Shown here in pieces: positions 15,496 through 22,591 of a DNA stretch of 64,000 bases. The DNA is from Streptomyces atroolivaceus (GTDB lineage: Bacteria; Actinomycetota; Actinomycetes; Streptomycetales; Streptomycetaceae), in contig NZ_JNXG01000024.1 of the NCBI RefSeq assembly GCF_000717025.1, positions 4,491 to 68,490 on the forward strand, in the 5' to 3' direction. The position numbers and the translations under genes were made by a program. Position 1 is the stretch's first letter; each line of letters begins with the position of its first letter. The notes beneath the pieces are model-generated. The model was not told the DNA's origin and searched no databases. It saw only the letters and a list, made by a program, of their open reading frames with translations.

Positions 15496-17094
15496 GTGAT
15501 CACCGCCTCCGGCATCGAGCTGCGCGCCGGCGCCCGCATCCTCATCGAGTCCGCGTCCTTCCGTATCGCCAAGGGTGACCGCATCGGCCTGGTGGGCCGT
15601 AACGGCGCGGGCAAGACCACCCTCACCAAGTGCCTGGCGGGTGAGGGGACGCCGGCCGGCGGCACCATCACCAACAGCGGCGAGGTCGGTTACCTCCCGC
15701 AGGACCCGCGCACCGGCGACCTCGACGTCCTGGCCCGCGACCGCATCCTCTCCGCCCGCGGGCTCGACGAGATCCTGCGCAAGATGCGGGAGAACGAGGA
15801 GCGGATGGCGAACGGCAAGGGCGCCACCCGCGAGAAGGCGATGAAGCGCTACGAGCGCCTGGAGACGGAGTTCCTCACCAAGGGCGGATACGCCGCCGAG
15901 GCCGAGGCCGCCACCATCGCCGCCGCGCTCAGCCTGCCCGACCGGGTGCTCGGCCAGCCCCTGCACACCCTTTCCGGCGGTCAGCGCCGCCGGGTCGAGC
16001 TGGCCCGGATCCTGTTCTCCGACGCCGACACCCTGCTCCTCGACGAGCCCACCAACCACCTCGACGCGGACTCGATCGTCTGGCTGCGGGACTACCTCAA
16101 GACCTACCGCGGCGGCTTCATCGTGATCTCCCACGACGTCGAGCTGGTGGAGACGGTGGTCAACAAGGTGTTCTACCTCGACGCCAACCGCGCCCAGATC
16201 GACATCTACAACATGGGCTGGAAGCTCTACCAGCAGCAGCGCGAGGCCGACGAGAAGCGCCGCAAGCGCGAACGGCAGAACGCCGAGAAGAAGGCCGCGA
16301 CCCTCAACGCGCAGGCCGACAAGATGCGTGCGAAGGCCACCAAGACCGTCGCCGCCCAGAACATGGCCAAGCGCGCCGACCGGCTGCTCTCCGGCCTGGA
16401 GGCCGTGCGGGTCTCGGACAAGGTCGCCAAGCTGCGCTTCCCCGAGCCCTCCCCGTGCGGCAAGACCCCGCTGATGGCCGAGGGCCTCTCCAAGTCGTAC
16501 GGCTCGCTCGAGATCTTCACCGACGTGGACCTCGCCATCGACAAGGGTTCACGGGTCGTCATCCTCGGCCTCAACGGCGCGGGCAAGACCACGCTGCTGC
16601 GGCTCCTCGGCGGTGCCGAGAAGGCCGACACCGGCCGGATCATCGAGGGCCACGGCCTCAAGCTCGGCTACTACGCCCAGGAGCACGAGACCCTGGACCC
16701 GGAGCGCACCGTCCTGGAGAACATGCGTTCCGCGGCGCCCGACCTCGATCTCGTCGAGGTCCGCAAGACCCTCGGCTCCTTCCTCTTCTCCGGTGACGAC
16801 GTGGACAAGCCCGCCGGAGTGCTCTCCGGCGGTGAGAAGACCCGGCTCGCCCTGGCGACGCTCGTCGTGTCCTCCGCCAACGTGCTGCTGCTCGACGAGC
16901 CGACGAACAACCTCGACCCGGCCAGCCGCGAGGAGATCCTCGGGGCCCTGCGCACGTACAAGGGTGCCGTCGTCCTCGTCACCCACGACGAGGGCGCGGT
17001 CGAGGCGCTCCAGCCGGAGCGGATCATCCTGCTGCCCGACGGTGTCGAGGACCTCTGGGGTGCGGACTACCGGGACCTGGTCGCCCTCGCCTGA
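15496..17094 (+). CDS. ABC-F family ATPase
   Basis: A 532-residue soluble protein with two ATP-binding cassettes and no membrane domain. Walker A motifs are GRNGAGKTT near residue 34 and GLNGAGKTT near 358; signature motifs are LSGGQ and LSGGE; Walker B is LLLDEPTN in both halves. The linker between them (about 235-310) is highly charged, with many Lys/Arg/Ala, as in translational ABC-F proteins that enter the ribosome E site. These act as translation factors or give ribosome protection against antibiotics. Which applies here is unclear; the chromosomal core setting suggests a housekeeping factor. GTG start. Confidence 0.9.
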   Translation: MITASGIELRAGARILIESASFRIAKGDRIGLVGRNGAGKTTLTKCLAGEGTPAGGTITNSGEVGYLPQDPRTGDLDVLARDRILSARGLDEILRKMRENEERMANGKGATREKAMKRYERLETEFLTKGGYAAEAEAATIAAALSLPDRVLGQPLHTLSGGQRRRVELARILFSDADTLLLDEPTNHLDADSIVWLRDYLKTYRGGFIVISHDVELVETVVNKVFYLDANRAQIDIYNMGWKLYQQQREADEKRRKRERQNAEKKAATLNAQADKMRAKATKTVAAQNMAKRADRLLSGLEAVRVSDKVAKLRFPEPSPCGKTPLMAEGLSKSYGSLEIFTDVDLAIDKGSRVVILGLNGAGKTTLLRLLGGAEKADTGRIIEGHGLKLGYYAQEHETLDPERTVLENMRSAAPDLDLVEVRKTLGSFLFSGDDVDKPAGVLSGGEKTRLALATLVVSSANVLLLDEPTNNLDPASREEILGALRTYKGAVVLVTHDEGAVEALQPERIILLPDGVEDLWGADYRDLVALA

Positions 17095-17130
17095 CCCGCA
17101 GGGGCTCCCGGCATCCCGTGCGGCGCCCGG

Positions 17131-17171
17131 TGATCCAACGCGTCTGGATCATTCGGCCCATCGGTGATCCA
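17131..17171. repeat. TGATCCA inverted and direct repeats upstream of gbn
   Basis: TGATCCA (17131-17137) and TGGATCA (17145-17151) form a perfect 7-bp inverted repeat with a seven-base spacer; another TGATCCA is at 17165-17171. Further GATC sites occur near 17300 and 17413 before the gbn start at 17453. GATC is the core reported for Gbn binding, so these could be autoregulatory sites. Confidence 0.55.
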
Positions 17172-17175
17172 TCAT

Positions 17176-17236
17176 CTGAGTGAGCGGGTCTCGTACCCCG
17201 GCGCGGCGCCCGGCAGATAGCTGCCGGGCCCACTCA
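17176..17236 (+). terminator. Stem-loop after the ABC-F gene
   Basis: GCCCGGCAG (17208-17216) pairs with CTGCCGGGC (17221-17229) across ATAG. An outer TGAGTG...GGG / CCCACTCA pairing with a small bulge lengthens the stem, and CATTTC follows. It ends the ABC-F transcript about 80 bases past the stop. The remaining 17237-17452 holds no gene I can support and presumably contains the gbn promoter. Confidence 0.6.
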
Positions 17237-17452
17237 TTTCAGGCCACCCCGCCCTGGACGGCCCTGACCTGGCCGTTCTTCCCGCAGCCCGTCCCCTCGG
17301 GGATCGAGACCCCGTGGAATTCCTGCTTCCGTTTGTGTGGGACAGCTTCAGGCCGCGGAATCCGGTCGTACGTACCTTGCCGAATGGGTGGCCAGGAAGC
17401 CCAGGAGGGGTGATCATGAGAGTCCAGAGCGCACTTCCTTGAGGAGGCACGG

Positions 17453-17674
17453 GTGGCCGAGACTCTGAAGAAGGGCAGCCGGGTGACCGGCGCCGCGCGC
17501 GACAAGCTCGCGGCAGACCTGAAGAAGAAGTACGACTCCGGTGCGAGCATCCGGGCGCTGGCCGAGGAAACCGGCCGCTCCTACGGATTCGTCCACCGGA
17601 TGCTCAGTGAGTCCGGAGTCACGCTGCGGGGACGCGGCGGAGCGACTCGCGGCAAGAAGGCCGCTTCGGCCTGA
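17453..17674 (+). CDS. gbn: Gbn-type nucleoid-associated protein
   Basis: A 73-residue basic protein, starting at GTG behind GAGGAGG. After a Lys-rich N-terminus comes a helix-turn-helix (KYDSGASIRALAEETGRSYG, then FVHRMLSESGV), and a Gly/Arg/Lys-rich tail. It matches the small actinobacterial protein known in S. coelicolor as SCO1839 or Gbn, described as a nucleoid-associated protein that binds GATC-containing sites and affects development and antibiotic production. Its position between an ABC-F gene and an enoyl-CoA hydratase gene also fits SCO1838-SCO1840. Identification is from memory of the family. Confidence 0.85.
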   Translation: MAETLKKGSRVTGAARDKLAADLKKKYDSGASIRALAEETGRSYGFVHRMLSESGVTLRGRGGATRGKKAASA

Positions 17675-17780
17675 CGGCGGGCAGCGGTCATGGTCCGGCC
17701 CAGGCCGGCTCCGAGGGCTCACCGGAACATCGGGTGGCCACCCGGCCGATCGTCAGGTCGTCCGGGTGGTTACTGTTCAG

Positions 17781-17794
17781 TTACTTGCCAGTAA
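17781..17794. promoter_or_regulatory. TTACT-N4-AGTAA palindrome before the enoyl-CoA hydratase gene
   Basis: A perfect 5-bp inverted repeat with spacer TGCC lies 32 bases before the ATG, in an AT-richer patch likely to hold the promoter. TTACT-N4-AGTAA palindromes resemble sites of TetR-type regulators of acyl-CoA metabolism. The regulator is not in this window. Confidence 0.45.
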
Positions 17795-17825
17795 GTGCTG
17801 ACTGCACCCGATCCGGAGGCGCTCC

Positions 17826-18617
17826 ATGACCTCGCTCGACTCTGTGCTCGACAAGGACGGCGTACGGCTCACCGTCGAAGACGCGGTTGCCACGGTGACG
17901 CTCACCAACCCGGCCAAGCGCAACGCTCAGTCTCCCGCTCTGTGGCGGGCGTTGGCAGAGGCCGGACGGGTGCTCCCCGGCAGTGTGCGGGTCGTCGTGC
18001 TGCGCGGCGAGGGCAAGTCCTTCTCCGCAGGTCTCGACCGGCAGGCATTCGCACCCGAGGGCTTCGACGGCGAGCCCTCCTTCCTCGACATGGCGCGCGG
18101 CCCGGAGGCCGAACTCGACGCGACCATCGCCGAGTACCAGGAGGCGTTCACCTGGTGGCGCCGCAATGACATCGTGTCGATCGCGGCAGTCCAGGGGCAC
18201 GCGATCGGTGCCGGATTCCAGCTCGCTCTCGCCTGCGATCTCCGGATCGTCGCAGAGGACGTGCAGTTCGCCATGCGCGAGACCAGCCTCGGTCTCGTCC
18301 CCGACCTCACGGGCACCCACCCCCTGGTGAACCTCGTGGGATACGCCCGTGCGCTCGAGATCTGCGCCACCGGCCGCTTCGTGCACGCCGAGGAGGCGGA
18401 GCGCACCGGTCTCGCCAACCTCGTGGTCCCCGCCGACCAGCTCGACCCGGCAGGCAGCGACCTGGCCGCGGCCCTGCTCGCCGCCCCGCGCGATGCGGTC
18501 GTCGAGACCAAGGCGCTGCTGAGCGGCGCACTCTCCCGTACGTACGAGGAGCAGCGCGCCGCCGAGCGGGCCGCCCAGGGCCGCCGCCTGCGCGACCTCG
18601 CCGGCCTCGCCGACTGA
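17826..18617 (+). CDS. Enoyl-CoA hydratase/isomerase family protein
   Basis: A 263-residue crotonase-fold enzyme. The oxyanion-hole segments are present: KSFSAGLDRQAF near residue 65 and AAVQGHAIGAGFQLALACDLR near 120. The usual second catalytic glutamate region reads GLVPDLTGTHPL, with Asp where classical hydratases have a Glu-containing P-E/G-G segment, so hydratase activity is not certain; it may be an isomerase or other crotonase. GGAGG precedes the ATG by six bases. It is monocistronic, followed by a hairpin. Confidence 0.85.
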   Translation: MTSLDSVLDKDGVRLTVEDAVATVTLTNPAKRNAQSPALWRALAEAGRVLPGSVRVVVLRGEGKSFSAGLDRQAFAPEGFDGEPSFLDMARGPEAELDATIAEYQEAFTWWRRNDIVSIAAVQGHAIGAGFQLALACDLRIVAEDVQFAMRETSLGLVPDLTGTHPLVNLVGYARALEICATGRFVHAEEAERTGLANLVVPADQLDPAGSDLAAALLAAPRDAVVETKALLSGALSRTYEEQRAAERAAQGRRLRDLAGLAD

Positions 18618-18634
18618 ACAGCCGACTTCGGCGC

Positions 18635-18664
18635 GCCGCCCCTCGCCGTCCGGCGGGGGGCGGC
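18635..18664. terminator. Hairpin between convergent genes
   Basis: GCCGCCCC and GGGGGCGGC can pair around a TCGCCGTCCGGCG loop, between the stop of the hydratase gene and the stop of the next minus-strand gene. Confidence 0.5.
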
Positions 18665-18668
18665 GGTG

Positions 18669-19364
18669 TCAGTCCCGGTTCACGACGGCCGTGACCAGCA
18701 CGGCGACCGTCGGACTGCCTTCCACGGCCTCGGCCACCGCGCCGCGCACCGCCTGCGCCACGTCGAGTGCCCGGTGGTCCCCGGCCGCAGCGAGTTCCAC
18801 CCGGACATGACCCTCCGTGCGCTGCACGGCGCTGCCCAGCACCCGGGTCAGCGAGACGACGCCGGGGACCCCGGCCGCCGCCGTCGCGGCGGCCCCCTCC
18901 GGTGCCGCCGCGAGGATGTCGGCCGGCGGCTCCGTGGCCGGCGGCGGTTCCTCCTCCAGCAGGTCGGTCACCCGGAGGTCCACCTCGTCGACCACCAGGC
19001 CGAGCCGCTGGGCCGCCGCCGTCAGCAGGGCCGCGCGCAACGCGTCCGCGGTGGCGGTCAGGGGCCGCCGCGCCGTCGCGGAGAAACCGGCCTCGATCCG
19101 CAGAGGTCCGGGCGGCAGTGCGCCGGTGGGCCCGGGCGCCGGCGGCTCCGGGGCGTGGTCCTCGTCGGCCGGGGCGATCCTTACCGTCCCCAGCACGGCT
19201 CCCGACCCGCTCGCGGCATCCCGCAGCACCGTCGTCGCCGCTCGCTCCGCGATCCAGGAACAGTCGGCGGGGCCACCCAGAGGGAGCAACCGGCCCAGGC
19301 CGAGTCGTTGGCGTACGGCAGAGGTCCATCCGTCGGCCCCGTACGGGCTGTCAGCCTTAGTCAT
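18669..19364 (-). CDS. Conserved hypothetical protein next to Asp23 cluster ('P10 family' label)
   Basis: A 231-residue Ala/Pro/Glu-rich protein divergent from the Asp23 gene. I use the ATG at 19364 (MTKADSPYG); the frame is open 15 codons further. The C-terminal half alternates VEGHVRVE-like strands and a long DVAQAVRGAVAEAVEG helix followed by VAVLVTAVVNRD, a layout much like the Asp23/Gls24 domain itself. Related proteins are often labelled nucleopolyhedrovirus P10 family, which says nothing about function. The divergent position suggests it belongs to the same envelope-stress system. Confidence 0.7.
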   Translation of the reverse strand: MTKADSPYGADGWTSAVRQRLGLGRLLPLGGPADCSWIAERAATTVLRDAASGSGAVLGTVRIAPADEDHAPEPPAPGPTGALPPGPLRIEAGFSATARRPLTATADALRAALLTAAAQRLGLVVDEVDLRVTDLLEEEPPPATEPPADILAAAPEGAAATAAAGVPGVVSLTRVLGSAVQRTEGHVRVELAAAGDHRALDVAQAVRGAVAEAVEGSPTVAVLVTAVVNRD

Positions 19365-19457
19365 TGCTCCACCCTGCCGCATCCACGGCGCGGGACCGGG
19401 CAAGCGCACTTACTGTGAGCCACGGAAGTTCAACCCGCCCCGAAGGGAAGAGCGGCG

Positions 19458-19952
19458 ATGACCGAGAGCCCACAGCGGAACCGGCCCGACAGCCCCGGCA
19501 GTGCGTCCGGCGGGGACGACGGCAGGCAGAGCCAGTTCAGCAAGCGCGGCGGGGGAGCCCCCGCGACCCGTGGCCGCACCACCATCGCCGACGGTGTGGT
19601 CGAGAAGATCGCCGGAATGGCGGCACGCGACGTCGTCGGTGTCCACGCGATGGGCAGTGGCATCTCCCGGACGTTCGGCGCGGTACGCGACCGCGTGCCC
19701 GGCGGCCAGAAGTCCGTGTCCCGCGGCGTCAAGGCGGAGGTCGGTGAATCGCAGGCCGCCGTTGATCTGGAGATCGTCGTCGACTACGGGGTGGCGATCA
19801 ACGAGGTCGCCGGCGACGTGCGCGAGAACGTCATCGCGGCGGTCGAGCGGATGACCGGCCTGGAGGTCGTCGAGGTCAACATCGCAGTGAGCGATGTGAA
19901 ACTGCCCGACGAGGACGACGACGAGGACGAGTCCGAGTCCCGCGTCCAGTAG
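19458..19952 (+). CDS. Asp23/Gls24 family envelope stress protein
   Basis: A 164-residue protein. Residues 1-40 are polar and Gly-rich; the Asp23 domain follows (GRTTIADGVVEKIAGMAARD, then VDLEIVVDYGVAINEVAGDV, ending VVEVNIAVSDVKLP). The tail is almost all Asp/Glu. In firmicutes Asp23 sits under the membrane, held by AmaP, and responds to cell-wall stress. Here it is the first of five genes on the same strand ending in an AmaP homologue. A GC-rich ribosome site (GAAGGGAAGAGCGG) precedes the ATG. Confidence 0.88.
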   Translation: MTESPQRNRPDSPGSASGGDDGRQSQFSKRGGGAPATRGRTTIADGVVEKIAGMAARDVVGVHAMGSGISRTFGAVRDRVPGGQKSVSRGVKAEVGESQAAVDLEIVVDYGVAINEVAGDVRENVIAAVERMTGLEVVEVNIAVSDVKLPDEDDDEDESESRVQ

Positions 19953-19984
19953 ACCTGTCACACCCGGCAGTTGAGGAGCACACG

Positions 19985-20173
19985 ATGAGCATGGCTGTGG
20001 TCGGCCTGGTGGCCGGCATGGCGCTCGGTTTCGCCGGATACTTCGGCGGGTTCGGGGCCTTCCTGCTGGTGGCCGCGCTGGGCGCGGTCGGCTTCATCGC
20101 CGGCCGCTTCCTGGACGGCGACCTGGAGCCCGGCGACTTCTTCCGGAGTCGCGAGCGCGACCGGCGACGGTGA
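19985..20173 (+). CDS. Small membrane protein of the Asp23 cluster
   Basis: A 62-residue protein with one long or two short hydrophobic segments (residues 3-47, Gly/Ala-rich) and a charged C-terminus ending RSRERDRRR. GAGGAGC precedes the ATG by about seven bases. Its TGA overlaps the next start (GTGA). Such small membrane proteins are common next to Asp23 genes in actinomycetes, probably as a membrane partner; function unknown. Confidence 0.8.
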   Translation: MSMAVVGLVAGMALGFAGYFGGFGAFLLVAALGAVGFIAGRFLDGDLEPGDFFRSRERDRRR

Positions 20174-20523
20174 CGGGGGTGACAGGCCGCGTCGACGCCG
20201 CAGGGCGCGGGCAGACCCGGATCGCCGACCGGGTCGTCGCGAAGATCGCCGCGCAGGCGGCCAAGGAAGCAGCCGGCGAGCGACCCGAGGACGCCGCCGC
20301 ACCGCGAGCCACCGTCACCGTGCACCGGGACACCGCACGGGTACGGGTCAGCCTCGACCTCGCCTACCCCTGTGACATCGGCCGTCAGTGCGGGTCGGTA
20401 CGCCGCCGCGTGACCGAGCGGGTGAAAGCCCTGGCGGGTATGGAGGTGCCCGAGGTGGCGGTGCAGGTCGAGCGGTTGCACGCGTCCGGAAAGGGCACCG
20501 CACCGAAGGGAAGCATCCGATGA
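20170..20523 (+). CDS. Second Asp23/Gls24 family protein
   Basis: A 117-residue Asp23-like protein starting at GTG within the preceding stop. It has the QTRIADRVVAKIAAQAAKEA helix, a strand pair (RATVTVHRDTARVRVSLDLA) and the CxxC-like PCDIGRQCGSVRRR segment that the first copy lacks. It is shorter, without the acidic tail. Overlaps the next gene as ATGA. Likely a paralogue working with the first Asp23 protein at the membrane. Confidence 0.85.
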   Translation: MTGVTGRVDAAGRGQTRIADRVVAKIAAQAAKEAAGERPEDAAAPRATVTVHRDTARVRVSLDLAYPCDIGRQCGSVRRRVTERVKALAGMEVPEVAVQVERLHASGKGTAPKGSIR

Positions 20524-21206
20524 CCGAGCCCCACGAGCCGGAGAACAGCACGCGGCGCGTGCCCTCCGCCGAGCCCGCGCCACCCGGCGGCGTGCTCGAG
20601 AGGGACCGGTCCGCGTCGGGCTCGTCGTACGAACCCACCCCCGCGACGGCGCGGCCGGGCGGCAGGGCGGGCCGCTTCTGGTCCGGGCGAAGGATCCCAG
20701 CGGCACTGCTCGCCCTGATCGTTCTCGGCGGCGCCGGGCTCCTGCTCTACGACATCGCAGCGGTACGGGCCGACCACCCGGCCATGCGCTGGCGCCGCTC
20801 GGTCGCCGACGACCTGGCGAGCCGTCACCTCGACGACGTCTGGGTCCTGGCGGGATCCGCACTGGCGGCCGCGCTCGGCCTGTGGCTGCTCCTGCTGGCC
20901 CTCACCCCCGGACTGCGCGCCCTGCTCCCCATGCGCCGGCACCACCCCGGCGTACGGGCCGGACTCGACCGGACGGCCGCCGCCCGCGTTTTGCGCGACC
21001 GGGCCGTGAAGGTGTCCGGAGTGCAGTCCGCCCGGGTGAAGACGAGCCGGCGCAAGGCGACCGTGCGGGCCCTCTCGCACTTCCGTGAACTCGACGACGT
21101 CAAGGCCGAACTGGACACCGTCCTCCGAACGGCCATCAGCGAAATGGGCCTGGCACGGCCGCTCGGCCTCTCCGTGCGCGTGCGCCGGCCGGCGAAGAAG
21201 GGGTGA
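20520..21206 (+). CDS. DUF6286-type membrane protein of the Asp23 cluster
   Basis: A 228-residue protein. A 50-residue polar N-terminus is followed by two hydrophobic segments (about 58-80 and 110-132) and a C-terminal cytoplasmic domain with DRTAAARVLRDRAVKVSG and an Asp23-like strand set (SARVKTSRRKATVRAL). The last helix and strand end LGLSVRVRRPAKKG. It appears to be a membrane protein carrying a domain related in layout to AmaP. Coupled by ATGA to the gene before and followed four bases later by the AmaP-like gene. Confidence 0.8.
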   Translation: MTEPHEPENSTRRVPSAEPAPPGGVLERDRSASGSSYEPTPATARPGGRAGRFWSGRRIPAALLALIVLGGAGLLLYDIAAVRADHPAMRWRRSVADDLASRHLDDVWVLAGSALAAALGLWLLLLALTPGLRALLPMRRHHPGVRAGLDRTAAARVLRDRAVKVSGVQSARVKTSRRKATVRALSHFRELDDVKAELDTVLRTAISEMGLARPLGLSVRVRRPAKKG

Positions 21207-21210
21207 CCCC

Positions 21211-21789
21211 GTGATCACATCGGTCAACCGGGTCCTGCTCGGTCTGGCAGGGCTGATCCTCCTCGTCCTCGGAGGCGCGGTCCTCGTGTCCGGGCTCGGC
21301 GTGTCCGTACCCTCCTGGTCGCCCTTCGACGGGCCGGACGACGTGCTGCTCAGCAAGGGCGACCGGACCAGGTGGCGGGACGAGGGCTGGTGGTGGCCCA
21401 CCGTCATCGCGGTTCTCGCCGTCCTGGTGATCCTCGCGCTGTGGTGGTTCCTCGCCCAACTGCGTCGCGGGCGCCTCGCCGAGGTACTGGTCGACAGCGG
21501 CGACGGCGAGGGGGCGCTGCTGCGCGGCAGGGCTCTGGAGGGTGTGCTCACCGAGGAGGCGGGCGCCCTGGACGGGGTGTCCGACGCCAAGGCCACGCTG
21601 ACCGGCCGGCGTACCGCCCCGCAGGCCCGGGTCCGGCTGCTGATGGAGCCGCACGCGGCCCCGGGGCCGGTGCTGCGCGGACTCTCCGAGGGGGCTCTGA
21701 CGCACGCGCGGACCTCGGCCGGGCTGGACGAACTGCCGGCCGAGGTCCGTCTGAAGGCGGTCAAGCACCGAGCGGAACGCGTGAACTGA
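21211..21789 (+). CDS. amaP: Alkaline shock response membrane anchor AmaP-like protein
   Basis: A 192-residue protein starting at GTG 21211. The first hydrophobic segment is at 6-28, the second at about 66-88 (VIAVLAVLVILALWWFLAQL), and a cytoplasmic domain with two strand-helix units follows (DAKATLTGRRTAPQARVRLL). This layout matches AmaP, which tethers Asp23 to the membrane in staphylococci. It ends the operon; no strong terminator is visible before the convergent SDR gene. Function is inferred from family and neighbours. Confidence 0.82.
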   Translation: MITSVNRVLLGLAGLILLVLGGAVLVSGLGVSVPSWSPFDGPDDVLLSKGDRTRWRDEGWWWPTVIAVLAVLVILALWWFLAQLRRGRLAEVLVDSGDGEGALLRGRALEGVLTEEAGALDGVSDAKATLTGRRTAPQARVRLLMEPHAAPGPVLRGLSEGALTHARTSAGLDELPAEVRLKAVKHRAERVN

Positions 21790-21831
21790 CGAGGTCGGGC
21801 GGGTGCACCGGGGTCCGCCCGGGCCGGGGAG

Positions 21832-22587
21832 TCAGAAGCCGTGCCGGGCGCCGCCGTCGACCGGCACCATGATGCCCGTCAGGTAGGAGGCGGCCGGGGA
21901 GAGCAGGAAGGCCGAGGTCTTCCCGAACTCCTCCGGGGTGCCGTAGCGGCGCAGCGGGATCCGCGCCTCGTTGGCCGTACGGGAGGCCTCCGCGTCGCCG
22001 GACAGGGCGTCGAGTTCGCGCACGCGGTCCGTGTCGATCCGGGACGGCAGCACACCGACGACCCGGATCCCGCGCGGACCCAGCTCGTCGGCGAGGGACT
22101 TGGCGAAACCGGCGAGGCCGGGGCGCAGTCCGTTGGAGATCGTCAGGCCGGGGATCGGCTCGTGCACCGACCCGGACAGGACGAAGCCGATCACACCGCC
22201 CTCACCGAGGGCGTCCGCCGTCGTACGGGCCAGACGCACGGCACCGAGGAAGACCGACTCGAAGGCCGACTGCCACTGGTCGTCCGTGTTGTCGGCCAGG
22301 AAGCCCGGCGCGGGGCCGCCGACGCTGATGAGGATGCCGTCCAGCCGGCCGAAGCGTTCCTTCGCGGCGTCCACCAGACGCCGGGCCGCCAGAGGGTCGG
22401 CGTTGTCGGCCGCGAGCCCGACCGCGTCGGGGCCCAGTTCTGCGGCGGCCTCGGCGGCACTCCTCTCGTCACGGCCCGAAATGATCACCTTCGCGCCGTC
22501 GGCGGCGAGAGCACGCGCGGTGGCATTGCCCAGCCCACGGGTCGCGCCGGTGACGATGTACACGCGGTCCTTCAGTCCAAGATCCAT
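21832..22587 (-). CDS. SDR family protein with altered active site
   Basis: A 251-residue short-chain dehydrogenase/reductase. The NAD(P)-binding TGATRGLG motif is at residues 13-20 and the NAG-like element reads VGGPAPG. The catalytic Tyr-x3-Lys is missing: in ISNGLRPGLAGFAKSLA, aligned from the right with the classical helix, Ser stands for Tyr and Arg for Lys. A subgroup of SDRs with SNxLR at this point is known, so it is not a damaged gene, but the chemistry is uncertain. I start it at ATG 22587. It follows the GH15 gene by four bases and is probably co-transcribed with it. Confidence 0.85.
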   Translation of the reverse strand: MDLGLKDRVYIVTGATRGLGNATARALAADGAKVIISGRDERSAAEAAAELGPDAVGLAADNADPLAARRLVDAAKERFGRLDGILISVGGPAPGFLADNTDDQWQSAFESVFLGAVRLARTTADALGEGGVIGFVLSGSVHEPIPGLTISNGLRPGLAGFAKSLADELGPRGIRVVGVLPSRIDTDRVRELDALSGDAEASRTANEARIPLRRYGTPEEFGKTSAFLLSPAASYLTGIMVPVDGGARHGF

Positions 22588-22591
22588 GGCC

